The notes beneath the pieces are model-generated. The model worked only from the letters and a program-made list of their open reading frames with translations, made no database searches and was not told where the DNA came from. From positions 1 to 64,000 of the forward strand of contig CAZDIJ010000003.1 in NCBI GenBank assembly GCA_964505475.1: DNA of 64,000 nucleotides, read 5' to 3'. Both the position numbers and the translations under genes were made by a program. Numbering within the stretch: the stretch's first letter is position 1; the number at the start of each line of letters is the position of its first letter. The DNA is from JAGXQV01 sp964505475. GTDB taxonomy: Bacteria > Pseudomonadota > Gammaproteobacteria > Burkholderiales > Sulfuricellaceae. Shown here piece by piece: positions 42,031-50,246 of the stretch.

Positions 42031-42411
42031 ATGTACAAGTTCATCCGTTACCTGCTGTTGCTTCCCCTCCTCGCCGCCGGTCTGGTTCAGGCCGCCGGGC
42101 AACCTTTCGACCAAGCCGCGTTCGATACCCTGCAACAACAGGGCAGGCCGGTGCTGGTTTCGATTCATGCCGATTGGTGCCCGACTTGCAGGGCGCAGGA
42201 GCCGATCCTGTCCGAATTGCTCAAGACCCCGGAATTGCAGGCGATTACCGCGCTGCGCGTGGATTTCGACAAACAGAAGCCGGTGGTCAAGGCTTTCAGG
42301 GTGCAGTACCAAAGCACGCTGATCGTCTTCAAGGGCGGCAAGGAGGTTGGGCGCTCCACAGGCGATACCAGGAAGGACAGCATCGCCGCACTCTTGAATA
42401 AGGCGCTGTGA
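42031..42411 (+). CDS. Exported thioredoxin-like protein
   Basis: A 126-residue protein with a signal peptide (LLLLPLLAAGLVQAAG) and a thioredoxin fold carrying the WCPTC redox motif in SIHADWCPTCRAQEP. It is smaller than DsbD's C-terminal domain. It would act as a periplasmic thiol reductase. It sits 12 bases before a CcdA-like gene, so the pair can move reducing power from cytoplasmic thioredoxin to the periplasm, for example to reduce apocytochrome c CXXCH thiols. AAGGAGAA precedes the ATG. Confidence 0.9.
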   Translation: MYKFIRYLLLLPLLAAGLVQAAGQPFDQAAFDTLQQQGRPVLVSIHADWCPTCRAQEPILSELLKTPELQAITALRVDFDKQKPVVKAFRVQYQSTLIVFKGGKEVGRSTGDTRKDSIAALLNKAL

Positions 42412-42423
42412 CGGGACGCGATC

Positions 42424-43152
42424 ATGGAATTCGGTCTGGGCAGTTATGGCGTCGCGCTTGCCGCCGGGGGATTGTCCACGCTTTCTCCCTGCGTGCTGCC
42501 GCTGCTGCCGATTCTGCTGGCCACGGCGGTGGCGGCGCACCGGCTCGGCCCCTATGCGCTGGCGGGCGGGCTGGCGTTGTCGTTCGCCGTGGTTGGGGTA
42601 TTCATCGCCAGCCTCGGCGTTGCCCTGGGGCTTGACCAGGGGGTGTTCCGCCAGGCGGCCGCCGGGTTGCTGATCGCTTTCGGCGTGGTGTTGCTCTCGT
42701 CCCGCTTGCAGGAAAAATTTGCCATGGCGGCATCCGGCCTTTCCGGGGCGGGACATAATCTGCTGACGCGGTTCACGCTCGACGGACTCGCCGGTCAATT
42801 CGTCCTCGGCCTGCTGTTGGGGCTGGTCTGGAGTCCTTGCGTCGGTCCGACGCTCGGGGCGGCGGTGACGCTGGCCAGCCAGGGGCAGAGCCTCGGCCAG
42901 GTGGCGCTGCTGATGACGTTGTTCGGCATCGGCGCCGGGTTGCCGCTGGTCGCGCTGGGGCTGGTGTCGCGCACGGCGATGAACAAGCTGCGCAGCAGGC
43001 TGCTGGCCGTGGGAAAGTTCGGCAAGCAAGCGCTCGGCGGCGTGATGCTGGGACTTGGGCTGCTGATCCTGAGCGGCGCCGATAAAGCATTCGAGGCCTG
43101 GGCGCTGCAAGCCGCGCCGGAGTGGCTGGTGCGGTTGACCACCTCGCTATAG
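42424..43152 (+). CDS. CcdA-type thiol:disulfide transporter
   Basis: A 242-residue membrane protein with about six helices. The paired redox cysteines of the CcdA/DsbD-beta family are present: STLSPCVLPLLPILL near residue 22 and LVWSPCVGPTLGAAVTL near 135. These proteins carry electrons across the inner membrane from thioredoxin to periplasmic partners. The partner here is the thioredoxin-like protein encoded just upstream. Genes for several c-type haem proteins lie within 10 kb upstream, consistent with a cytochrome-maturation role, though that link is inferred. Confidence 0.9.
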   Translation: MEFGLGSYGVALAAGGLSTLSPCVLPLLPILLATAVAAHRLGPYALAGGLALSFAVVGVFIASLGVALGLDQGVFRQAAAGLLIAFGVVLLSSRLQEKFAMAASGLSGAGHNLLTRFTLDGLAGQFVLGLLLGLVWSPCVGPTLGAAVTLASQGQSLGQVALLMTLFGIGAGLPLVALGLVSRTAMNKLRSRLLAVGKFGKQALGGVMLGLGLLILSGADKAFEAWALQAAPEWLVRLTTSL

Positions 43153-43263
43153 TCTGGCGGCGAGGCGGGAGAATCGGCGGAATAGGCTGTTCCGGGTTTG
43201 CCGGCGGCGGCAGCCGCGAAAATACCCGTAACATGCTGCGTCATGCGTATCGCGCCGGTTTCC

Positions 43264-43295
43264 CGCCAATCCAACCTCACGCCAATCCAACCTCT
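43264..43295 (+). repeat. Short tandem repeat (16 bases, two copies)
   Basis: CGCCAATCCAACCTCA and CGCCAATCCAACCTCT are adjacent at 43264-43279 and 43280-43295 in the gap between the CcdA and tautomerase genes. No other feature is seen in that 206-base gap. Confidence 0.6.
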
Positions 43296-43358
43296 CTTGG
43301 AAAGGAAGGGGCGGCGTGAGAAAATCCGCCTCAGCATCCAACCGCTGAGGAAATTGCC

Positions 43359-43544
43359 ATGCCCTACGTGAATATCCGCATCGCCGGCGAACTGACCCGT
43401 GAGCAGAAGAAGCAAATCGCCGAGGAAGTGACCGATACGCTGGAGCGCATCGCCCACAAGCCGAAATCCTATTGCGTGGTTTCCTTTGACGAATCGCCCT
43501 TCGAGAATTGGGCTTTCGCCGGCAAGCTGCTCGACGAGGGCTGA
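43359..43544 (+). CDS. 4-oxalocrotonate tautomerase-like protein
   Basis: A 61-residue protein of the 4-oxalocrotonate tautomerase superfamily, with the N-terminal catalytic Pro exposed after Met removal (MPYVNIRIAGELTREQKKQI). The usual Arg11 region is replaced by Gly-Glu-Leu-Thr-Arg, so substrate specificity cannot be predicted. GAGGAAA precedes the ATG. It lies 3 bases before uvrC and probably shares its transcript. No aromatic-degradation genes are near, so it is an orphan member. Confidence 0.85.
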   Translation: MPYVNIRIAGELTREQKKQIAEEVTDTLERIAHKPKSYCVVSFDESPFENWAFAGKLLDEG

Positions 43545-43547
43545 CGC

Positions 43548-45347
43548 TTGTTCGACGCCAAGCCCGTCCTCGCCTCCCTGCCGCATCTGCCCGGCGTGTA
43601 CCGGATGATCGGCGCGGCGGACGAGGTGATCTATGTCGGCAAGGCGCGCGACCTGAAAAAGCGGGTTTCCTCGTATTTCCGCAAGACCGGACTGATGCCG
43701 CGCACGGCGGTGATGGTGGCGCAGGTCGCGCGCGTCGAGACCACCGTGACGCGCACCGAGGGCGAGGCGCTGCTGCTCGAAAACAATCTCATCAAGGCGT
43801 TGTCCCCGCGCTACAACGTCCTGTTCCGCGACGACAAGTCCTATCCCTATGTGATGTTGAGCGGCCACCGCTTTCCCCGCCTGGGCTTCCATCGCGGCGC
43901 GCTCGACAAGAAAAACCAGTATTTCGGTCCGTTCCCCGCCGCCGCCTCGGTGCGCGAAAGCATCCAGTTGCTGCAAAAGGTCTTCCGCCTGCGCACTTGC
44001 GAGGACAGCGTTTTCAATAACCGCACCCGCCCCTGTCTGCTCCACCAGATCAAGCGTTGCACCGCGCCCTGCGTCGGCCTGATTGATGCGGAGTCCTATC
44101 GCCGCGATGCGGCTCAGGCGGCCTTGTTCCTCGACGGCAAGCAGCAGCAGGTGTTGCAGGAGTTGGCCGCGGCCATGCAAGCCGAGGCGGAAGCGCAACA
44201 TTACGAACGGGCGGCGCTGCTGCGCGACCAGTTGTCGGCCTTGCGCAGGGTGCAGGAAAAACAGTTCGTCAGTTCGGAAAGCGGCGCCGATACGGATGTG
44301 GTGGCGTGCGCCGAAGACGGCGGAATCCTCTGCGTAAACCTGGTGATGGTGCGCGGCGGGCGCCATCTGGGAGACAAGAGTTTCTTTCCGAAAAACGCCG
44401 ATGGCTGCGATCCGCGTACCGCGCTGGAGGCCTTCCTTGCCCAGCATTATCTCAATCGCCCGGTGCCGCCGCAGATCGTGGTGGGGGAAAAGATCGAGAC
44501 GGAGATGCTGGAAGCGCTGTTGAGCGAGCAGGCGCAGCGCAAAATCCAGATCAACGCCAATCCCAGCGGCGAACGGCGCGTCTGGCTGCGCATGGCGGGC
44601 GAGAATGCCCTTCTGGCGGCGCGGCAACGCCTAGGGCGGCAGGCTACCCAGGAAGGGCGTCTGGCAGCCTTGCAGGATGCGCTGGAGTTGCCGGACGGCG
44701 CCCGGCGCATCGAGTGCTTCGACATCAGTCACACCATGGGCGAAGCGACGGTGGCTTCGTGCGTGGTCTACGACCAGTTCGCCATGCAGAACGGCGAATA
44801 CCGCCGTTACAACATCGCCGGCATCACGCCGGGCGACGATTACGCGGCCATGCGCGATGCCTTGACGCGGCGCTACGGCAAGATCGCCGCCGGCGCGGGA
44901 AAAATGCCCGACCTGGTGCTGATCGACGGCGGCAAGGGGCAGCTCGGGGTGGCGGTGGAGGTGATGGCGGAGATCGGTCTCAACGACGTTTTCCTGGTCG
45001 GCGTGGCGAAAGGCGAGGAACGCAAGCCGGGGCTGGAACAGTTGATTTTTCCGGGGAATGAAAAGGCAGTACAATTACCCAAAGATCACCCCGGCCTGCA
45101 TTTGATCCAGCAAATCCGTGACGAAGCGCACCGTTTCGCGATCAGCGGGCATCGGGCCAGGCGTGGCAAGGCGCGTACCCATTCGACACTGGAAGACGTG
45201 CGCGGAATCGGCGCCAAGCGCCGCCAGAAATTGCTCACCCGCTTCGGCGGACTAAAGGGCGTGCTGGCGGCCAGCGTGGACGAGCTGGCTCAAGTGGAAG
45301 GCATCAGCCGCGCGCTGGCGGAACAAATTTACCAGGAATTGCATTAG
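43548..45347 (+). CDS. uvrC: Excinuclease ABC subunit C
   Basis: A 599-residue nucleotide excision repair nuclease that cuts on both sides of a lesion with UvrAB. The N-terminal GIY-YIG domain has GVYRMIGAADEVIYVGKARD. A UvrB-binding UVR motif (QHYERAALLRDQLSALRRVQ) lies near 215-235. The RNase H-like C-terminal nuclease has IECFDISHTMGEATVAS and DLVLIDGGKGQL. A tandem helix-hairpin-helix ends the protein. The start is TTG at 43548, supported by GAGGG upstream and the family N-terminus. It is followed closely by pgsA. Confidence 0.96.
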   Translation: MFDAKPVLASLPHLPGVYRMIGAADEVIYVGKARDLKKRVSSYFRKTGLMPRTAVMVAQVARVETTVTRTEGEALLLENNLIKALSPRYNVLFRDDKSYPYVMLSGHRFPRLGFHRGALDKKNQYFGPFPAAASVRESIQLLQKVFRLRTCEDSVFNNRTRPCLLHQIKRCTAPCVGLIDAESYRRDAAQAALFLDGKQQQVLQELAAAMQAEAEAQHYERAALLRDQLSALRRVQEKQFVSSESGADTDVVACAEDGGILCVNLVMVRGGRHLGDKSFFPKNADGCDPRTALEAFLAQHYLNRPVPPQIVVGEKIETEMLEALLSEQAQRKIQINANPSGERRVWLRMAGENALLAARQRLGRQATQEGRLAALQDALELPDGARRIECFDISHTMGEATVASCVVYDQFAMQNGEYRRYNIAGITPGDDYAAMRDALTRRYGKIAAGAGKMPDLVLIDGGKGQLGVAVEVMAEIGLNDVFLVGVAKGEERKPGLEQLIFPGNEKAVQLPKDHPGLHLIQQIRDEAHRFAISGHRARRGKARTHSTLEDVRGIGAKRRQKLLTRFGGLKGVLAASVDELAQVEGISRALAEQIYQELH

Positions 45348-45352
45348 GCGAC

Positions 45353-45913
45353 ATGCCGCTCAATATACCCAATCTGCTGACATGGCTGAGGATCTGGCTG
45401 ATCCCGGTGTTCGTCGCCGTGTTTTACCTTCCGCCCGGTTGGCTGCATCCGCAATGGGTCAATTTCACCGCCACTGCAATTTTTGCCGTGGCGGCGGCAA
45501 CCGATTGGCTGGACGGCTATCTGGCGCGCGCCTTGAACCAGACTTCGGCGTTCGGCGCTTTTCTCGACCCGGTGGCGGACAAGCTGATGGTGGCGGCGGC
45601 GCTGATCCTGCTGGTGGAGCTGGGGAGGGTGGATGCCGCGGTCGCGCTGATTATCGTCGGGCGCGAAATCACCATTTCCGCGCTGCGCGAGTGGATGGCC
45701 GGCGTCGGCAGGAGCAAGAGCGTCGCGGTGTCCTTCGTCGGCAAGCTCAAAACCACGGCGCAAATGATCGCCATCCTGCTGTTGCTGTACCACGATCCGC
45801 TGCTGCAAGTGGTCGATGCGCAGGCGTGGGGTACGTGGCTGATTTATATCGCCGCCTTTCTGACGTTGTGGTCGATGGGGTACTACCTGAAGAAGGCGTT
45901 TGCCCATAATTAA
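45353..45913 (+). CDS. pgsA: CDP-diacylglycerol-glycerol-3-phosphate 3-phosphatidyltransferase
   Basis: A 186-residue inner-membrane enzyme that makes phosphatidylglycerol phosphate. The CDP-alcohol phosphotransferase motif DWLDGYLARALNQTSAFGAF-LDPVADK is near 47-75, giving the D-x2-D-G-x2-A-R-x8-G-x3-D-x3-D pattern. NIPNLLTWLRIWLIPVFV is the typical N-terminus. It begins 5 bases after uvrC, an arrangement common in proteobacteria, and is followed by tRNA genes. Confidence 0.95.
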   Translation: MPLNIPNLLTWLRIWLIPVFVAVFYLPPGWLHPQWVNFTATAIFAVAAATDWLDGYLARALNQTSAFGAFLDPVADKLMVAAALILLVELGRVDAAVALIIVGREITISALREWMAGVGRSKSVAVSFVGKLKTTAQMIAILLLLYHDPLLQVVDAQAWGTWLIYIAAFLTLWSMGYYLKKAFAHN

Positions 45914-45924
45914 GGGCGACCGGC

Positions 45925-45952
45925 TTGACATCGGGTCGAAAATAATTAAAAT
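45925..45952 (+). promoter_or_regulatory. Sigma70 promoter of the tRNA cluster
   Basis: TTGACA (45925-45930), a 16-base spacer and TAAAAT (45947-45952) form a near-consensus promoter. Transcription would begin about 8 bases before tRNA-Gly. Confidence 0.8.
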
Positions 45953-45967
45953 GGCGGCTTCTTGATT

Positions 45968-46043
<76 letters not shown>

Positions 46044-46050
46044 GTATTAC

Positions 46051-46086
46051 AGCAAACAGGGAAAGCGTAAGCTTTCCCTGTTTGCT
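46051..46086 (+). terminator. Perfect 16-base hairpin between tRNA-Gly and tRNA-Cys
   Basis: AGCAAACAGGGAAAGC (46051-46066) pairs perfectly with 46071-46086 around a GTAA loop. The following TTC is a poor U-tract, so it may be a partial terminator or an RNase processing signal in the tRNA precursor. Confidence 0.55.
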
Positions 46087-46101
46087 TTCAAAGTATCGCA
46101 T

Positions 46102-46175
46102 GGCGGGGTGGCAGAGTGGTCATGCAGCGGCCTGCAAAGCCGTCTACGCCGGTTCGATTCCGACCCCCGCCTCCA
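46102..46175 (+). tRNA. tRNA-Cys (GCA)
   Basis: Acceptor GGCGGGG pairs with CCCCGCC. The anticodon GCA is at 46134-46136 in loop CTGCAAA, the T arm has GTTCGATTC, and CCA is encoded at 46173-46175. Confidence 0.95.
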
Positions 46176-46212
46176 TTTTCTTGGCACATTAGTTGCTAAA
46201 TTCTCTCAAGTT

Positions 46213-46299
46213 GCCCGGATGGTGAAATTGGTAGACACAAGGGACTTAAAATCCCTCGGCCTCGCGGCTGTACCGGTTCGATTCCGGTTCCGGGCACCA
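46213..46299 (+). tRNA. tRNA-Leu (TAA)
   Basis: An 87-base class II tRNA. Acceptor GCCCGGA pairs with TCCGGGC. The anticodon TAA is at 46247-46249 in loop CTTAAAA. A long variable arm, GTTCGATTC in the T arm and encoded CCA at 46297-46299 complete it. Confidence 0.95.
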
Positions 46300-46337
46300 G
46301 CTTCGTTTTGTTTTCGGAATTTCCATAAAATCTAAAA

Positions 46338-46429
46338 TGCCTGTGAATCGTTTTCGGTTGTTTCCCGGTGCACTTTCCCATGCGCGCAAGGGAAGGCGCG
46401 GAGCTTTGCTGAAAAAAGTTCAGAGGCGC
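46338..46429. repeat. Dispersed palindromic repeat, family 2, copy C
   Basis: The element starts TGCCTGTGAATCGTTTTCGG and ends GCTGAAAAAAGTTCAGAGGC, like the copy at 41862. It ends 8 bases before the ligase ATG, so its GAGGCG end may serve as that gene's ribosome binding site. Confidence 0.7.
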
Positions 46430-46437
46430 GAAATCCA

Positions 46438-48285
46438 ATGTTGAGCGGAGCAATGCGGAAAATTTCGTTCTCGCGCGTCAGTCTGTGGCTGGTCGGCTTG
46501 ATGTTCGTGCTGCCGTTTCTCAGTTATCACCATTTTTTGCCAATTCCTAGTTTCTATGGTGAATGGATTGCCGCTGTACTCGGCTTGGTAGCCTTGGGGC
46601 TGTTTATGCTGAACCGTTATTGGCAGGAAATGGAATTGCCAATGGTGGCGTTGGTGCCATTGGGGCTGGTCGTTATCATGCTTATTCAGGTTCCGACTGA
46701 CAGGATCGTATTGCCAGAGCACAACATTCTGGGGGCTTCCTATCTGATTTGGGCGGTTTTGTTGATGATGCTGTCTCGTGTGTTGACACGTGAACTTGGT
46801 TTGCGGGAGGTGGTAGAGATATTGTCGTGGTTTCTTTTGTGCGGTGGTGTTCTCAATGCGGGAATTGCAATTTTTCAGTATTTTGGGGTCAGTTCCGTTC
46901 TTGATGGGGTGATTGTCAAAAGTGCGCGGATACCTTTTGCAAATATCGGCCAGCCTAACCATTTTTCCAACTATATTACCTTGGGTTTGGGGTCATTGCT
47001 GTACCTGACTTCCAGGCAACGTGTGCATATCTGGACTGCGCTGGCGGCAGGTGGCCTGATGTTGTATGTGCTGTCTTTTTCCGGGTCACGCAGCTCTTGG
47101 TTGTACGTGGTGGCGATAGCGTTGTTGTCCTTGTGGTTTTTCTTGGTGAATAGGCAAGCAGAAAGCCGGCGTTTGGTGATCGCCGGGCTGTTGCTGCTGC
47201 CGGTATTCGCGCTGGCTCAGTATCTTGCGCCACACTCGCTGGCTACTCCGACCGATAATTTGTTCAATCTGGCCGGCTCGAAAAGTGATCGGATGGCCAT
47301 TTGGCAGGAAGCTTTGCATATGTCTTTGGAGGAGCCGCTGCTGGGTGTGGGGTTCGGTGAATTCACTTGGAGACACTTCCTCTTGTCTGACCAAGCGCCG
47401 GATATTATTCGTGGAGGGCTTTACAACCATTGTCATAATATCGTGTTACAGGTTCTTGCCGAGTTGGGGTTGCCGGCGGCTTTGTTGCTGGTGGGTGGGG
47501 TGATGTTTTGGTTGACACGGCTGTTCAGGGCGGGAGGCTTCACGCCGGAGCAATGGTGGGTGTTGGTGCTGCTGTCAGTGCTGGCTATTCATAGCATGCT
47601 CGAATATCCACTATGGTATAGCTACTTTCTTGGTATTGCCGCCATCTTGCTAGGCGCTGGAGAGGTGCGCTCCATTCGGCTGAATATGCAGCGGGTTGGC
47701 AGGAATTTGTTTGTGCTCTTGTTTGTGATGGGGGGGGTGAGCTTGTTCAACCTTGTGCAGAGCTACAGCGGATTTGAGGGGGCTTTTTATGGTTTCGGAA
47801 AAAATCTGAGCAAGCGTAGCGATCTTGAGTCGATCGAGAAAGATGCCAGGGATTATGTCAATCAAGTGATTTTGCTTCATCGTGAGTCGCTGTTGAGCGC
47901 CTATGCTGAAATAGCAATCAGTCGAGGAATTGCGCTTAATTCTGAAGATTTACAGAATAAACTGGCGGTGAACGGCAGGGCGATGCATGCGGCGCCCATT
48001 AATGAAATCGTCTATCGCCAGGCGATACTGCTTGGGCTGAACGGGGAGCATCGGGCTGCTGCGCGGCAATTCGATTTGGCGGCGGCGGCTTATCCGAAAG
48101 ATGTGGAGGCTGTGATCATGGTGCTGAAGCGTAAGGCTGCCCAAGATGCTCATGGTTTCCAGTCGTTGTTGAATCATGCTGTTGCTTGGCGTCAATCTCA
48201 TCGGCCAGGTGCCGAAATAATGCCGGCGGTGATGGAAACGGGAGATGCAGTTCCTGCGGTGGCGTCAGCAATGGTAAAGCGGTGA
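46438..48285 (+). CDS. PglL/Wzy-type O-oligosaccharyltransferase or O-antigen ligase
   Basis: A 615-residue membrane protein with a dozen or so predicted helices. The Wzy_C-type core motif lies in FSGSRSSWLYVVAIALLS, and the large periplasmic loop carries PLLGVGFGEF and YNHCHNIVLQVLAELGLP. EYPLWYSYFLG and the C-terminal domain with repeat-like helices match the PglL (Wzy_C_2) group, which transfers lipid-linked glycans to pilin. It directly precedes the MSHA-like pilus genes, so pilin is a likely substrate. The gene is visibly lower in GC than its neighbours. ATG at 46438 is used; ATG at 46453 is possible. Confidence 0.85.
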   Translation: MLSGAMRKISFSRVSLWLVGLMFVLPFLSYHHFLPIPSFYGEWIAAVLGLVALGLFMLNRYWQEMELPMVALVPLGLVVIMLIQVPTDRIVLPEHNILGASYLIWAVLLMMLSRVLTRELGLREVVEILSWFLLCGGVLNAGIAIFQYFGVSSVLDGVIVKSARIPFANIGQPNHFSNYITLGLGSLLYLTSRQRVHIWTALAAGGLMLYVLSFSGSRSSWLYVVAIALLSLWFFLVNRQAESRRLVIAGLLLLPVFALAQYLAPHSLATPTDNLFNLAGSKSDRMAIWQEALHMSLEEPLLGVGFGEFTWRHFLLSDQAPDIIRGGLYNHCHNIVLQVLAELGLPAALLLVGGVMFWLTRLFRAGGFTPEQWWVLVLLSVLAIHSMLEYPLWYSYFLGIAAILLGAGEVRSIRLNMQRVGRNLFVLLFVMGGVSLFNLVQSYSGFEGAFYGFGKNLSKRSDLESIEKDARDYVNQVILLHRESLLSAYAEIAISRGIALNSEDLQNKLAVNGRAMHAAPINEIVYRQAILLGLNGEHRAAARQFDLAAAAYPKDVEAVIMVLKRKAAQDAHGFQSLLNHAVAWRQSHRPGAEIMPAVMETGDAVPAVASAMVKR

Positions 48286-48298
48286 GAAAGGGGGAAGG

Positions 48299-49999
48299 GT
48301 GGCCGTAGAAAAAATGCGGCTGGGCGATTTGCTGGTCCAGCAGAAAGTGATTTCCCAAGAGCAATTGCGGGTGGCGATCGAGGAACAGAGGCGCACCGGC
48401 TTGAAATTGGGGCGGGTGCTGGTGCACAACGGGTTTGCCACCGAGGAGGCGATTGCCCCGGTTTTGGCCAAGCAGTTGAATATTCCCTTCATCAATCTGA
48501 AGCAGTTCATCGTCGACGTCAACGTCGCGCGCAAACTTCCGGAAAACCTGGCGCGCCGCTTCCGCGCCCTGGTGCTCGAAGAGCGGGGGAGCAAATACCT
48601 GGTCGGGATGGAGGATCCGACCGATCTTTTCGCTTTTGACGAAATCGCCCGCGTTCTGCGCAAGGATGTCGATCTCGCGGTGGTGACGAAAACCCAATTG
48701 CTGCAAGAGATCGACCGTTTTTACCGCAAGACGGAGGAAATCAGCAGCTTTGCGCGTGAGCTTGAGCAGGAAATGGGGGACGCCACGGTTGATTTCGGCG
48801 CGCTCGGAATCGAATCGGGACTCGAAGATGCCCCTGTGGTCAAGCTGCTGCAATCGGTTTTCGAGGATGCCATGCAGGTGCGCGCCTCGGACGTGCACAT
48901 CGAGCCGCAGGAGGGCAGCCTGCAAATCCGCTTTCGCATTGACGGCATGCTGCATCTGCAAACCCAGTCGGATATGAAAATTGCCTCGGCGCTGGTGCTG
49001 CGTCTGAAGCTGATGTCGAAGATGGATATTTCCGAGCGCCGTCTGCCGCAGGATGGCCGTTTCAATCTGAAAATCCGCCAGCAACAGGTGGATGTGCGTA
49101 TTTCCACCATGCCGACCCAATTCGGCGAATCCGTCGTAATGCGTCTGCTGAGCCAGGGCGATGGGGTGCTGGCGCTGGAAAATCTGGGCATGCCGCCGGA
49201 TATGCTGGTGCGTTTCCGCAAGATGATGGAGCGCAGCAGCAGCATGGTATTGGTGACCGGGCCGACCGGTAGCGGCAAGACCACCACCCTCTATGCGGCG
49301 CTGGCGGAAACCAACCGCCGGGAAAAAAAGGTGATTACCGTCGAGGATCCGGTCGAATACCGGCTGGAGGGCATCAACCAGGTACAGATCAACGAAAAGA
49401 TCGACCTGACTTTTTCGCGCGTGCTGCGTTCCGCATTGCGCCAGGACCCGGACGTGATTCTGGTGGGTGAAATGCGCGACCAGGAAACCGCCATGATCGG
49501 TTTGCGCGCCGCCATGACCGGCCATATGGTGCTGTCCACCCTGCATACCAACGATGCCATCGGAACGCCGATCCGCTTGATGGATATGGGGGCGCCGAGC
49601 TATCTGGTGGCGACCTCGCTGCAACTGGTGATCGCGCAACGCCTGCTGCGCAAGATTTGTGAAAGCTGCAACGAGCCGTATCAGCTTCAACCCCAAGAGC
49701 GCGAATGGCTGCGTATCGAGCTGGGCGACAAGGTAGACCAGTTCCAGTACATGCATGGGCGCGGTTGTTCGCATTGCAATGATACCGGCTACCAGGGGCG
49801 TTTCGGCGTGTTCGAGATGCTGGAAATGACGGCGCCGCTGGTGGCCGCAGCCAACGCCCAGAATCCGGCCGAGTTTACCCGCCTGGCGCAAGCCCAGATG
49901 GCCGGGCGCACCCTGCAAAGCCATGCCGTCGGACATGTCGTCAACGGTCGCACCACCGTCGCCGAGGCGATGCGGATCGCCGCCCAGTTCGAAGACTGA
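48299..49999 (+). CDS. mshE: MSHA-type pilus assembly ATPase
   Basis: A 566-residue cytoplasmic ATPase of the PilB/GspE class. An N-terminal MshEN/T2SSE_N domain (RLGDLLVQQKVISQEQLRVA, about 5-150) is of a type that binds c-di-GMP in MshE proteins. The catalytic domain has Walker A GPTGSGKTTT, an Asp box ITVEDPVEYRLEGINQVQ, Walker B DPDVILVGEMRD and a His box STLHTND. A CESCNEP...CSHCNDTGYQGR zinc site is near the end. It powers pilus polymerisation. The GTG at 48299 follows AAGGGGGAAGG. The next gene, 247 bases on, encodes the platform protein. Confidence 0.9.
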   Translation: MAVEKMRLGDLLVQQKVISQEQLRVAIEEQRRTGLKLGRVLVHNGFATEEAIAPVLAKQLNIPFINLKQFIVDVNVARKLPENLARRFRALVLEERGSKYLVGMEDPTDLFAFDEIARVLRKDVDLAVVTKTQLLQEIDRFYRKTEEISSFARELEQEMGDATVDFGALGIESGLEDAPVVKLLQSVFEDAMQVRASDVHIEPQEGSLQIRFRIDGMLHLQTQSDMKIASALVLRLKLMSKMDISERRLPQDGRFNLKIRQQQVDVRISTMPTQFGESVVMRLLSQGDGVLALENLGMPPDMLVRFRKMMERSSSMVLVTGPTGSGKTTTLYAALAETNRREKKVITVEDPVEYRLEGINQVQINEKIDLTFSRVLRSALRQDPDVILVGEMRDQETAMIGLRAAMTGHMVLSTLHTNDAIGTPIRLMDMGAPSYLVATSLQLVIAQRLLRKICESCNEPYQLQPQEREWLRIELGDKVDQFQYMHGRGCSHCNDTGYQGRFGVFEMLEMTAPLVAAANAQNPAEFTRLAQAQMAGRTLQSHAVGHVVNGRTTVAEAMRIAAQFED

Positions 50000-50246
50000 T
50001 CGCTTGGCCGGGGCGGCAATAATTGCCTCTTTCGGTATCGTCTATCCCTCCTTGATCCGGCAAAACGCCTGCATGGCGTCCTTTTCCCTCGAATTTCCAG
50101 GTTTTTTTGTTGTAATGCCATGAATTTAATTTGTATTTTTTTTATGGCATAAAGCGTGCTTGGTGAGGCTCAAATGCTAAATGCATATGGGCTTTGTATG
50201 AGCGCTTTGAAAACAAAATTTGGGTTTGTGCGTGCCGGGAGGGTAA

